Positions 46,804-55,686 of a stretch of 64,000 bases of DNA are shown one piece after another. A program made the position numbers and the translations under genes. How positions within the stretch are numbered: the first letter of the stretch is position 1; each line of letters opens with the position of its first letter. The notes below the pieces were generated by a model. It saw only the letters and a program-made list of their open reading frames with translations. It searched no databases and was not told the DNA's origin. Source of the DNA: Paenibacillus rigui. Its GTDB lineage: Bacteria; Bacillota; Bacilli; Paenibacillales; NBRC-103111. The stretch covers positions 600,860 to 664,859 of the forward strand of contig NZ_NMQW01000002.1 in assembly GCF_002234615.1 (NCBI RefSeq), in the 5' to 3' direction.

Positions 46804-47211
46804 TTAACAGGTCAAATGCGGCGAGCCCGGCATCAGCTGCATAAATTCGATCCGGTTGCCGTCAGGATCCTTCGCCCAGCACTGATAATTGGTGTCCTTC
46901 CCCTGCTTCGGCTCCACATCCAATGTCACGCCATGGCTTTTCAAATGATGAGCAATTTGGTGAATATCCTCCACCTCCAGGCAAAGATGATTAAAGCCGA
47001 TCGGCTTTTGAACAGGACCCGGTTTATTCTCACCGCCGTAGAAAAGCTCGATAAATTGGCCCTCGCAAACTTTAATATATTGAATCCATGGCTTGTCTTC
47101 GTTATCATGCAGCTCAAATGCTCTCTGAAAACCGAGAAGATCACAGTAAAAATGAAGAGATTGCTCCATGTCCTGAACCGTCAAAGCAATGTGCCCAATA
47201 CGTTTGATCAT
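46804..47211 (-). CDS. VOC-family (glyoxalase-like) protein
   Basis: The 135-aa protein has two beta-alpha-beta-beta-beta modules: IGHIALTVQDMEQSLHFYCDLLGF and FNHLCLEVEDIHQIAHHLKSHG, ending DPDGNRIEFMQLMPGSP. Metal ligands of the glyoxalase type (His at 6, Glu 56, His 76, Glu 124) can be placed. It could be a lactoylglutathione lyase-like or thiol-transfer enzyme. The ATG at 47211 follows GGAGGAGGCG. Confidence 0.85.
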   Translation of the reverse strand: MIKRIGHIALTVQDMEQSLHFYCDLLGFQRAFELHDNEDKPWIQYIKVCEGQFIELFYGGENKPGPVQKPIGFNHLCLEVEDIHQIAHHLKSHGVTLDVEPKQGKDTNYQCWAKDPDGNRIEFMQLMPGSPHLTC

Positions 47212-47413
47212 TTGGAACGTTCGCCTCCTCCAGGGTTGAACGAAAACGGCTGCCTTCGCCCTCCCTACATCATATAAAATTTCACTTGAAAATATAAGGA
47301 GTGAAGACGATTTCATTAAGTTACCTTGAGGTAAGCGATCCTCATGCGTATGCCCGGTCCATACTGCTTTACCCTCTTGCAGAAGAACAGCATATTTTTA
47401 TCATAGGGTGATG

Positions 47414-48307
47414 TTATCGGCGGATAGATATCATTTTATGAAACATCTCATCTAATAACATTATTTCTGCTTTTTGGCTGACGGCATGGTTCCCAAGCTT
47501 TACATCGATTATAAAGTCATTGTTCAGCATCTGGCGGTAACGGGAAATAATGTCGTCGTCAGACATTTCTCCCATTGCCTTCGTTTCGGCTGGAATTACC
47601 GGGATTCCGGCTTGCTCTACCAGGTGAATGTTTTGTTTAATATCTGCGGCAATCTTTCTTAGAATACTTTCACTTCTTGCTGTCTCGATATCCACCATTC
47701 CGTCATTCGTATAGAAATGCTTGTTGATAATAGCCAACGCAGTATGCGAAATATGGAATGCCTTAATGTCTTTTTGGATTTCATAATGCAAATCCACTGA
47801 TTCAAATAGTTGGGCAAGCTCTTCCACTCTTTCGGTCATCAGTCCGCTTATTTCACCAAACATGGTTCCTTGATGTTTTTCAGAACCGAATTGGGCGTAT
47901 AGAACATCTTCTTTGATGTCTCCACCGGCACCCGGGAATCCCGGAAGTAAGCGGTCCCCCACGATTTCAAGCCAAGAGTCATATCCAATAGTGTTGGTCA
48001 AGGTGACGATGGTCTTGCTCTGATTATGCTTGATCGCAGATAGGGCAGATTCGGCCTGGTCATATCGGACTGGGACCAAAATGAAATCATAAATGTCGTC
48101 GTTATCAAGCTTTACTATCGTCTTGATCGATATTTGCTTTATCGTTCCATTATCGTTGTATTTCAGTCCATCCCTTTTCAGCGCCTCCAGTCTCTTTCCT
48201 CGTGCCAGTATAGTAACGTCAAGTCCCGACTGTGCGAATCGGAGTGCATATAGACTGCCAATCACGCCGGCGCCAAATATCAAAAGTCTAGGGGGTTTGG
48301 TATTCAA
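47414..48307 (-). CDS. Ketopantoate reductase (ApbA/PanE) family protein
   Basis: The 297-aa protein begins with the NADP-binding LLIFGAGVIGSLYALRFAQSG, and has a conserved Lys/Asn region (TLTNTIGYDSWLEIVG). The C-terminal domain carries no clear PanE signature, so it may act on another 2-keto acid or be a regulator-like relative. The start is TTG at 48307 behind GAAGGA; the 42-codon upstream extension is unlikely. It is divergent from a TetR gene. Confidence 0.85.
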   Translation of the reverse strand: MNTKPPRLLIFGAGVIGSLYALRFAQSGLDVTILARGKRLEALKRDGLKYNDNGTIKQISIKTIVKLDNDDIYDFILVPVRYDQAESALSAIKHNQSKTIVTLTNTIGYDSWLEIVGDRLLPGFPGAGGDIKEDVLYAQFGSEKHQGTMFGEISGLMTERVEELAQLFESVDLHYEIQKDIKAFHISHTALAIINKHFYTNDGMVDIETARSESILRKIAADIKQNIHLVEQAGIPVIPAETKAMGEMSDDDIISRYRQMLNNDFIIDVKLGNHAVSQKAEIMLLDEMFHKMISIRR

Positions 48308-48415
48308 TAGAATCCTTCCTTTCGAAGAATTATACACAGATTGTTTAAGCAACACCTGTTTGTTAAGATAATAGTATCGCATGCTTATGATTTCAACCGG
48401 CAGAGTTAGGGAAAG

Positions 48416-48429
48416 GTTGCATAGGCAAC
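48416..48429. promoter_or_regulatory. Inverted repeat between the ketopantoate reductase-like and TetR genes
   Basis: GTTGC-ATAG-GCAAC lies 39 bases before the TetR start, in the divergent promoter region, a likely autoregulatory operator. Confidence 0.5.
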
Positions 48430-48467
48430 ACATTGTAATAATTGATGTTTAACAAGGAGATATTGAA

Positions 48468-49043
48468 ATGGTAAATCAGGAAGATCCGAGGGTGTTGAGA
48501 ACACGACAGTTAATTAGAACAGCGTTCAGAGCTTTGCTGCGAAGAAAAGGATTTGATGCAATTACAATCAAAGATATCGCTCAGGAAGCAACCATTAACC
48601 GCGCCACCTTTTATGCCCATTTTGAAGATAAATATGCTTTGCTTGACGAAGTCACAGAACAGGCTTTTCATGAGATGATTCCTGAGCGAGTGGCGGATGC
48701 ACAGGAGTTCACAGATGAAATATGTGACCAGTTGATCTTGATGACGCACCAATATATCGTGGATTTTTATCGGATCTGCAGAATGGATTCCAATTCGATG
48801 GCAAAGCTTGTCGATGAAAAAATAAAGAAAATGCTGCAGCAAACCATAGAAAGCATTTTTCTGAAAGGGGGTACCCACCTCGGGCCGGACAGGCATCGTA
48901 TAAAAATCATGGCGGCCATGACAGGTTCAGCCATATATGGTGCTGCGCATTATTGGTTAAATGTCGAGGAAAAGGATCGAACCGATGGGCTTGTAGACAT
49001 TGTTCGTCCCTATGTACTTAACGGTCTGGGGCTAGGTGTTTAG
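48468..49043 (+). CDS. TetR/AcrR-family transcriptional regulator
   Basis: The 191-aa protein has an N-terminal helix-turn-helix (TRQLIRTAFRALLRRKGFDAITIKDIAQEATINRATFYAHFEDKYALL, about 12-60) and a helical ligand domain. It probably controls itself and the divergent ketopantoate reductase-like gene. CAAGGAGATA precedes the ATG. Confidence 0.92.
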   Translation: MVNQEDPRVLRTRQLIRTAFRALLRRKGFDAITIKDIAQEATINRATFYAHFEDKYALLDEVTEQAFHEMIPERVADAQEFTDEICDQLILMTHQYIVDFYRICRMDSNSMAKLVDEKIKKMLQQTIESIFLKGGTHLGPDRHRIKIMAAMTGSAIYGAAHYWLNVEEKDRTDGLVDIVRPYVLNGLGLGV

Positions 49044-49425
49044 GTTCATTCGTTGCCGTGAAAGCTGAGTTGGTTGGATATAAGATGAAACTACGTTATA
49101 TTTAAATATGTACATACATGCGTATGAACAGTTATACAGGGCGGAGGGGAACCATGGGCAAAACAATGCAATAGGTACTTTGTGGATACTTAACGAACGT
49201 AAACGCTATGCATTCAGTTTTAGTCCGATTTTAACATAATATATAGTAACCGAGACGTTAATAGTAGGAATCGGTCAAAAGCAGATTTTTTTAAAAAATA
49301 GCTTACATAACCTCCGAGTCTTTATAGCTGCGACTGATGATATTAAGTCACCGAAAAAGGTAACTCCGCTAACGTCTAAAGCTCCGAATAAAAAAGAATA
49401 TCTCGAAATCTCTTCTAAAGATACA

Positions 49426-49815
49426 TTGAAACAATATGCAGAAAAATCTAAACAAAAAGTAAAAGATCTGGATGACAATACAGAGTACCAGTTTATTGTT
49501 ACTTTTAAGAAGCCAATCTCCGAAAACGAGCTGAAGGCATATACCGGAAATCTGAACAAGCCTATGATATATGGCCGTGGTATTGACAATGAGGGAAACA
49601 GAATTACGACACTGGCGCTATCAGTTGATGAGGATGCGATAAAACAAGTAAAAGAAAATCCTAAATATACTTTTAAGGGCTTTACTCAAATCGATGCGGT
49701 AGCTACCGGGGCAGAAAATAAAAAGCTCCTTAATGATAATGCCGTGTTTAGCGTAGAAGCCGCTAATAACTTCGAGCCGTTGGGTCTATTTTGGAAATTA
49801 GAAGAACAGGAGTAA
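49426..49815 (+). CDS. Uncharacterised protein with decayed N-terminus
   Basis: The 129-aa reading starts at a TTG, but the frame stays open upstream to a stop at 49237 without any ATG or GTG. That upstream stretch reads like the end of a signal peptide and mature start (FIAATDDIKSPKKVTPL). A ribosome site and short ORF (GGAGGGGAACC-ATG at 49154, MGKTMQ then stop) in another frame suggest an original gene frameshifted early. The product would be a small lysine-rich exported protein of unknown function. Nothing else is seen in 49044-49425, an AT-rich stretch. Confidence 0.45.
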   Translation: MKQYAEKSKQKVKDLDDNTEYQFIVTFKKPISENELKAYTGNLNKPMIYGRGIDNEGNRITTLALSVDEDAIKQVKENPKYTFKGFTQIDAVATGAENKKLLNDNAVFSVEAANNFEPLGLFWKLEEQE

Positions 49816-49839
49816 TATAATACTAAGGAAAAAGAAACA

Positions 49840-49870
49840 AGAGGGGCTAACACCCCCTCTATATTTTATT
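49840..49870 (+). terminator. Terminator-like hairpin
   Basis: AGAGGGG/CCCCTCT with a 7-base loop, followed by ATATTTTATT; it lies between the decayed gene and the next ORF. Confidence 0.6.
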
Positions 49871-49882
49871 AGGGGGGGTGGT

Positions 49883-50245
49883 ATGATGTTTGAAAATCAG
49901 TTTCGCAATCTTGCTGGTATATTGACTGCTGTAGTCGGGATATTGTACCTTCCGGGGATTTTAACCAATCTCACAGGTAACATACTTTGGGCGGCAATGT
50001 TTATCCTTTTAGGTTTAATTATCCGTGGTAATCCTCCTTATCGGGCTTATGTTTGGTCAAACTTCCTTAATTTTGGATTCCAAGGATTCATGCTTGTCAT
50101 CGCCCTTTTAACGTACTTCGATATTTCAGATGGTTCTATATCCACGTCCGCAATGCTCACACTTGTGTGTTGCCATTCAATCATCTTAGGAACTTACGTA
50201 GCTCACTTCTTCTGGGTAATGCGAAAAAAAAAAAAAAAACATTAA
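49883..50245 (+). CDS. Small integral membrane protein of unknown function
   Basis: The 120-aa protein has four hydrophobic helices (about 8-28, 33-47, 60-80, 92-112) and ends in a run of Lys encoded by sixteen consecutive A (50224-50239). AGGGGGGTGGT precedes the ATG. The run is a slippage-prone tract that could alter the tail. I recognise no family. Confidence 0.6.
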   Translation: MMFENQFRNLAGILTAVVGILYLPGILTNLTGNILWAAMFILLGLIIRGNPPYRAYVWSNFLNFGFQGFMLVIALLTYFDISDGSISTSAMLTLVCCHSIILGTYVAHFFWVMRKKKKKH

Positions 50246-50340
50246 ACAAGAATTTTCCTGTAATATCTCCCCAATAGACCGAGAACAATCTTAATGACTG
50301 GCCTATCCAGCTATTTCAGTGATGTACTTCTGACAAACAT

Positions 50341-50419
50341 AAAGGCCCTAATTTTCCATTTCCGCTTTTCTCTCGAAGTGAACGATTAAGAAAAAGAAAA
50401 TGAATTGTAGGGCCTTTTC
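50341..50419 (+). terminator. Long inverted repeat, probable terminator
   Basis: AAAGGCCCTA (50341-50350) pairs perfectly with TAGGGCCTTT (50408-50417), with further AATTTTC/AAAATGAATT pairing inside, then TTCT. Confidence 0.55.
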
Positions 50420-50448
50420 TATGCTTCTGGACAGATAAATTTGTGGTA

Positions 50449-50488
50449 AAAAAGAGCGCAGGGCATGTTACATCCCTGCACTCTTTTT
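50449..50488. terminator. Bidirectional terminator
   Basis: AAAAAGAG-GCAGGG (50449-50463) with CCCTGC-CTCTTTTT (50474-50488), 8 bases from the next minus-strand stop. Confidence 0.85.
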
Positions 50489-50495
50489 CAAAGAA

Positions 50496-50966
50496 TCACC
50501 TGCGTATTTTCCGGCGCTGCTTCAAGGCTCTGGCCGCCCCCGGCTTCAAGCTTGCCGTTACCGCTTTCGGGGACGTAAACGAGCTGATCATTTTGAACAT
50601 CGGTCCCATCTGCTGGACTAATTTGAATACCTGCTGCGCCTTCCCCATTATTGAAATAAGTCCGTCAATGCCGCCGAACATGGAAAGTAACGAAGCGCCC
50701 TGCTCTGGAACCGCCGCTGCACGGTCCGCTTCAGCCGTCGAATCCCCTGCTCCCGGTCCGGCTCCCCCGCCGTTTTGTGCGATAGAAGGCTCGACGTAGC
50801 TCTCGTAGTCCGCAGGTCCGGAGTAACCTGGGGCTGTTCTTTTCCGCTTCGGATACGAGTTTTTTTTGGTACCTGGCCGCTGTGCTTTCGGCGAATTGGC
50901 TTTGAGTGCATTGGATTTGGCGGGGATAGCTTTGGATACAGTCGGTCTACCCACATTTTTTTTCAT
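50496..50966 (-). CDS. Uncharacterised basic protein, possibly YqfQ-like coat-associated
   Basis: The 156-aa protein has a basic, Lys/Pro/Ser-rich N-terminal half and a C-terminal hydrophobic, Gly/Met-rich helical segment (GGIDGLISIMGKAQQVFKLVQQMGPMFKMISSF), ending in basic residues. This resembles the C-terminal part of YqfQ/VrrA-type Bacillus proteins, a loose similarity only. The start at 50966 follows GGAAAGGGA; the function is unknown. Confidence 0.55.
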   Translation of the reverse strand: MKKNVGRPTVSKAIPAKSNALKANSPKAQRPGTKKNSYPKRKRTAPGYSGPADYESYVEPSIAQNGGGAGPGAGDSTAEADRAAAVPEQGASLLSMFGGIDGLISIMGKAQQVFKLVQQMGPMFKMISSFTSPKAVTASLKPGAARALKQRRKIRR

Positions 50967-51120
50967 ACGGATCCCTTTCCTTTGCCCAATCATGGTGTCA
51001 TTTCACGATAAGCCAAGCATCATCACATTCTAGTCTTGTATTATTTTATGTGATGCTTGCGGAAAGGGCATGGGTCACTGCACCGCCATACTGCAAATGT
51101 GTTATTGTCCGACTCGGTTC

Positions 51121-51306
51121 CTAAGCTCCTTGGGCCGGCACTGTAATCCAGCCTTGGTAGATCGAATAATAGAACAGGAATGTGGAGATGCCTCCGAGAA
51201 CGAGCATCAGAAAGCCCCAGTTCTTCTTCCGCTGGAGAAACAACACAAGCGCGCCGCTGAAAAAGGACCCCATAATTAAAATAAACAAAATAAAAAGTAT
51301 GATCAT
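51121..51306 (-). CDS. Small membrane protein
   Basis: A 61-aa protein with two membrane helices (about 2-23, 31-50) separated by a basic loop (RKKNW). AAAGGAGAT precedes the ATG, so it is likely translated. I recognise no family. Confidence 0.6.
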   Translation of the reverse strand: MIILFILFILIMGSFFSGALVLFLQRKKNWGFLMLVLGGISTFLFYYSIYQGWITVPAQGA

Positions 51307-51454
51307 GAAAGCAGAATCTCCTTTAATGGTTCGTTAATCACATAGATTCTACTTTATCATTTTTGAAGAGGAAATGCACTATAACCCAAACACAAGCACA
51401 TTCACAACGATACATCCCTACATACGGTACGGTGCTGCAGTATAAGGTAAATGC

Positions 51455-52432
51455 CTACCAGGAGTAAGCCTTCGGACCTGCCCCGCCGGGTCCGGGGAAA
51501 ATGGCATCCAATTGGGCAATTACCTCTTCACTAAGATCCAATTCCGCCGCACGCAAAGTGTTTTCCAGCTGCCCCAGCGTTCGCGGGCCGATAATCGGCG
51601 CCGTTATGGCCGGATGTCGCAATGTCCAGGCTAACGCCACGTTCGCTTCGCTTTCCCCGATTTCCCGACACAATCCGGCGAAAGCATCCAATTGCGGACG
51701 CAAGCTTTCGATACGGGCTTTTTGCCGTTCGGAGCGTGATCCGGCCGTGGGGTTCACATTGCCGCCAAGAACGCCGCCATCCAGCGGGCTCCAGGCAATA
51801 ACCCCTATGCCTTGGCTCTCGGCCGCAGGAAGCAGCTCCAGCTCCGGCAGCCGGCAGAGCAGGCTGTATTTATGCTGCTCGGACACCAGGCCGAACGAGT
51901 GGCGAGCCTTCGCCTCGTACTGCGCGGTAATCAGGTCCCATCCGGCGAAATTACTGCTGCCGACATACCCAATCTTCCCCTGGTATAAAGCGACGTCGAA
52001 GGCTTCCCACAGCTCAGCCCACGATACATTCCTGTCGATATGATGCATTTGATACAGCTCGACATGATCGGTCTGCAGCCTGCGTAAGGATGCCTCCAAA
52101 TGTCTGCGGATCTTATAGGCCGACAGTCCTCTGGGGTCGTTCGGCCCGTCATTCGGGTCCTTCATAATCCCGTATACTTTGGTGGCAAGGACTACCTTTT
52201 CCCTGCGCCCCCCGCCTTGGGCGAACCAGCGCCCGATAATTTCTTCGGTCCATCCCGGATGCTCCGCGCCACCGTATACATTCGCCGTATCAAAGAAGTT
52301 AATTCCCGCATCGACGGCGGCATCCATCATCCGGAAAGCTTCCTTTTCCTCCGTCGCAGGCCCGAAATTCATCGTTCCCAAGCATAGCCGGCTTACTTGC
52401 AGTCCCGTTCTTCCTAATGAGGTGTATCTCAT
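51455..52432 (-). CDS. Aldo/keto reductase
   Basis: A 325-aa protein beginning MRYTSLGRTGLQVSRLCLGTMNFGP, with FFDTANVYGG (Asp, Tyr), a Lys in LATKVYG and YQMHHIDR (His). It ends the sugar ABC-mannonate dehydratase group (22 bases after that gene), so it may reduce a sugar-derived carbonyl. AAGGAGGGT lies upstream. Confidence 0.93.
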   Translation of the reverse strand: MRYTSLGRTGLQVSRLCLGTMNFGPATEEKEAFRMMDAAVDAGINFFDTANVYGGAEHPGWTEEIIGRWFAQGGGRREKVVLATKVYGIMKDPNDGPNDPRGLSAYKIRRHLEASLRRLQTDHVELYQMHHIDRNVSWAELWEAFDVALYQGKIGYVGSSNFAGWDLITAQYEAKARHSFGLVSEQHKYSLLCRLPELELLPAAESQGIGVIAWSPLDGGVLGGNVNPTAGSRSERQKARIESLRPQLDAFAGLCREIGESEANVALAWTLRHPAITAPIIGPRTLGQLENTLRAAELDLSEEVIAQLDAIFPGPGGAGPKAYSW

Positions 52433-52454
52433 CGTTAACCCTCCTTGAATGATA

Positions 52455-53414
52455 TTAACTGCCCGCAGCTTCCATTAGTCCCTTAATGTATCCTACGCCA
52501 TAGAGCCGTCCCAGCAGCTCGTAGCCTGGATGGGAATTATCTTCACCTTCCATTGTGGGAACATGGTCAGGTCTTGCGGGGCCTTGATAGCCAACCTCAT
52601 AGTAGGTTTTCATCGCTTCCAGCATGTTCGTTTGCCCGTCATCGTGGAACGTTTCCTCGAATTTCTCAGGAGTTCCGCGCACATCCCGGAAGTGAACGAA
52701 AAAGATTTTATCCCGGGCTGCAAAGCTGCGGATAACGGAAGGAATATGCTCCCCCGCCGTGGCCAATGTCCCCTGGCACAGCGTAATTCCGCTGTATTCG
52801 CTTGGGACCAGGTCGATAGCCCGTTGAAGCGCATCGGCATTCCGTAAAATTCTCGACACACCCCGAATCGGGGAGATCGGCGGATCATCGGGGTGCAGCG
52901 CGAGCCGTACCTTCGCTTTTTCCGCGACAGGCACAATCCGCTCCAAATAGTACTTGAGGTTATCCCACAGCTGTTCTTCCGTTACGATTCCTGCTTCTGT
53001 GAGCGGAGCATGCTTCATGACCTCATGATCATAGCTCGATACGAGCGCACCGCCTCGGGTCCGGGTTGTGGTCGAAGTCCGGAACCAGTTGAACTGCGCC
53101 ATAAAGTTGTAGCACAGCACACCGATGCCCAAGGCTCCCATGTTCGTGATGAACTGCTGCATCACTTCGATTTCTTCGTCCCGGCCGGGGAGGCCGAGCT
53201 TGATCCGATTTGCGGGTGGGGCGGATTCGATTACCGCCAGGTCCAGCCCGAAGTCCTCGAATCTTTTCTTCATATGCATCAGGTTGATATAGTCCCACGG
53301 CTTCAATCCATTTTCTTCTCTGGGCAGCGGTCCCACGGCATAATTTATACCCATTTGCTTAGCCAGATGCCACAGCTGATTCGGATGCGATGAGAAGAAT
53401 TCAGCCAGCTTCAC
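52455..53414 (-). CDS. uxuA: Mannonate dehydratase-like protein
   Basis: The 319-aa TIM-barrel protein has the UxuA motifs: LALHPDDPP, the metal-binding IFFVHFRDVRG with ETFHDDGQTN, and the end RPDHVPTMEGEDN. UxuA dehydrates D-mannonate to 2-keto-3-deoxygluconate in hexuronate use. The length is a little below 350. It begins at GTG behind GAGGTG and lies 61 bases after the sugar-binding protein gene. Confidence 0.88.
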   Translation of the reverse strand: MKLAEFFSSHPNQLWHLAKQMGINYAVGPLPREENGLKPWDYINLMHMKKRFEDFGLDLAVIESAPPANRIKLGLPGRDEEIEVMQQFITNMGALGIGVLCYNFMAQFNWFRTSTTTRTRGGALVSSYDHEVMKHAPLTEAGIVTEEQLWDNLKYYLERIVPVAEKAKVRLALHPDDPPISPIRGVSRILRNADALQRAIDLVPSEYSGITLCQGTLATAGEHIPSVIRSFAARDKIFFVHFRDVRGTPEKFEETFHDDGQTNMLEAMKTYYEVGYQGPARPDHVPTMEGEDNSHPGYELLGRLYGVGYIKGLMEAAGS

Positions 53415-53475
53415 TCTCGATCACCTCATTCTTTATTGTGAACCAAACCATCAACATTCTTCTTGCTTACAAAAC

Positions 53476-54792
53476 TTATTTGCCGCCAAGCTTCGCTTCG
53501 ATCTCTTTACCCATCGTTTCGATCGTTTTGTACGCATCGTCCAACGACTTTTTGCCGAACCAGACCGCTTCCATCTCTGCCTGGTATGCCTGCACCCATT
53601 CCGACCAACCGGTTGGAGCAGGATAGAAGGGAAGCGCCTTCTCGATAACCGTATCCAGAAGCTTTCTGCTCATTAAATCCGTAGGCTGAAGCGACGGCTC
53701 CAGCTCCTTGTAAATCTCGTTGTTGATTGGAATACCGCGCGAGGTTCCCAGCGCCTTCCCCGCTTCCTTGTCCGTGATGAACCAGCGGATAAATTCCTTC
53801 GCTTCCTTCTTGTATTTGGATGTGGAGCTAACGCTCAAAAACAGCGTCGATTGCGCCCAGCCTCCGCCGGACGGACCGGTCGGCATCGTAGTCAACCCGA
53901 CCTTCCCGGGCATCAGCTGCTCCATCACCGCAACGGAAGCAACTGTCACCCCTTTGGTCATGACCGCCCCGGAAGCCATGGAATCGCCTTTCGGATCGTT
54001 GTCCACGAATGCCTTCGTGACATCCGGAGGAGGAACGGTTCCATCTTTACGGAACTGTGCGAACCTGTTTTGGTACTCGTACCAAAGCTCTTTGTTCAAA
54101 TTGAATTTTTTGCCGTCCACCATGATCGGGCCTTTGCCTTTGGCGGTTTGATAATATTGATAGTTATCCCATATGTTCGATCCGTCTCCGATCGGATACT
54201 TGCCCTTCGGCAGCTTCGCTCTGCCCTCCTTCGCAAATTCGAAGTAATCGTCCCATGTCCAGTTTTTGGCCGGAAGCATGATTCCCGCCGCCTCCAGATC
54301 GGTTTTGTTAAAAGCCATTCCTTGACCGTTATGGCCGAGCGGAATGCCGTACAGCTTTCCGTTGATTTTCGAGTTTTCGATAATTTTCGGATCAACAATG
54401 CCCTTCAGATCAATATCCGACAAGTCCTCCAGCGTCCCCCGGCTCGCATAATCCTGAATATAAGCGCCATCCATCTGCAGCACGTCCGTCATCGATTTGG
54501 AGGCGGCCAGCGTCGTCAGCTTGCTCCAATAGCCGTCCCAGGCGAGATATTCGGGGGTGAATTTGATGCTCGGCTTCTGTTTCGAGTAAATGTCCAGCGC
54601 CGCCAGCGTGGCTTTATGTCTGGTGTCGGGCCCCCACCACATGATTTTGAGGTTCGTGCTGCCGCCGTCGCCGCCCTTGCCCTCCCCCGGCTTGCCTGCT
54701 GTCCCTTGACTCCCCCCGCTGCAAGCCGTCAAAGCCAGAACCGCCGCTACACCAAGTGTAATGCCTTTCCCCCACCTGCGATCATGCTTCAT
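53476..54792 (-). CDS. Sugar ABC transporter substrate-binding lipoprotein
   Basis: The 438-aa protein starts MKHDRRWGKG with a lipobox (LALTACSGG, Cys 25) and a family 1 solute-binding fold: IMWWGPDTRHKATLAALDIY and GWAQSTLFLSVSSTSKYKKEAKEFI. It belongs with the two adjacent permeases. Start codons at 54792-54813 are ambiguous; the third ATG has the best spacing to AAAGGGG. No ATPase is encoded here, so a shared MsmX-type ATPase is expected. Confidence 0.9.
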   Translation of the reverse strand: MKHDRRWGKGITLGVAAVLALTACSGGSQGTAGKPGEGKGGDGGSTNLKIMWWGPDTRHKATLAALDIYSKQKPSIKFTPEYLAWDGYWSKLTTLAASKSMTDVLQMDGAYIQDYASRGTLEDLSDIDLKGIVDPKIIENSKINGKLYGIPLGHNGQGMAFNKTDLEAAGIMLPAKNWTWDDYFEFAKEGRAKLPKGKYPIGDGSNIWDNYQYYQTAKGKGPIMVDGKKFNLNKELWYEYQNRFAQFRKDGTVPPPDVTKAFVDNDPKGDSMASGAVMTKGVTVASVAVMEQLMPGKVGLTTMPTGPSGGGWAQSTLFLSVSSTSKYKKEAKEFIRWFITDKEAGKALGTSRGIPINNEIYKELEPSLQPTDLMSRKLLDTVIEKALPFYPAPTGWSEWVQAYQAEMEAVWFGKKSLDDAYKTIETMGKEIEAKLGGK

Positions 54793-54846
54793 ACCCTTCA
54801 TCCCCTTTATCATTGTTTAGCTTGACAAGCACCACACAGGCATCCG

Positions 54847-55686
54847 TCATCCTTTTAACCCTGTGGTGGTAATCCCTTCAACAAAATGCTTTTGCGCGAG
54901 AAAAAACACGATAACCGAGGGAACGATGGAAAGCAGCGACATGGCCAGCAGCTGTCCCCACTGGATCTCGAATTGATCAATAAACATGCGGAGCGCCAGA
55001 CCGACCGTATATTTTTCCACGGAGCTCAAATAGAGTACTTGACCGAAGAAATCGTCCCAGCTCCATATAAACGTGAAAATAGCTACGGTAACCAGAGAAG
55101 GCTTCAGCAGGGGAAAAATGATCCGGGCATAAATACCGTACACAGAGGCCCCGTCGATTTTGGCAGCCTCATCCAGCTCCCGGGGAATTCCTCTGATGAA
55201 CTGAACCAGCAGAAAGACGAAGAAAGCGCCGCCGCCAAAGAAATGAGGTAAAATAAGCGGAATATAGCTGTCGACCAAACCAAAGTGGTTATACATGATG
55301 TATTGAGGGATAACCGTTACTTGTCCGGGCAGCATCATCGTCAGCAGCAGGATGGAGAACCAGAAGGCACGCAGCTTGAATTGCAGCCGTGCGAACCCGT
55401 ATGCAACGAGGGAGCTGGTTATGACGGCACCCAGTACGTTCCAAAACTCCATGGTCAGCGTGTTGGCAAAAAAATGAGTAAATGAGAAATCAGCGGAAAA
55501 GTGCCAACCCTTCGTATAGTTTTCCCACATTGGGCTCTGCGGCCAAATGGAAGGCAGACTCATTTCCTCGGTTTTCTTAAGCGACGCTCCCAGCCACCAA
55601 ATTACCGGATACAGCATGAGCAGGGAAATCCCCGTAAGCAGCAGGTGATTGGCAAGCCTTGAGCCCTTCAGCGAGGATAGGTTCAC
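54847..55686 (-). CDS. Sugar ABC transporter permease (MalG type)
   Basis: A 279-aa six-helix permease with the EAA loop (IPRELDEAAKIDGASVYGIYARIIFPLLKPS). It overlaps the upstream permease by 4 bases and starts at GTG. It forms a carbohydrate uptake-1 type transporter with it. Confidence 0.95.
   Translation of the reverse strand: MNLSSLKGSRLANHLLLTGISLLMLYPVIWWLGASLKKTEEMSLPSIWPQSPMWENYTKGWHFSADFSFTHFFANTLTMEFWNVLGAVITSSLVAYGFARLQFKLRAFWFSILLLTMMLPGQVTVIPQYIMYNHFGLVDSYIPLILPHFFGGGAFFVFLLVQFIRGIPRELDEAAKIDGASVYGIYARIIFPLLKPSLVTVAIFTFIWSWDDFFGQVLYLSSVEKYTVGLALRMFIDQFEIQWGQLLAMSLLSIVPSVIVFFLAQKHFVEGITTTGLKG

Noticed and set aside
52610..53298. Overlapping minus-strand ORFs within the mannonate dehydratase gene
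   Set aside because: Alternate-frame shadows with Arg/Pro/Gly-rich composition.
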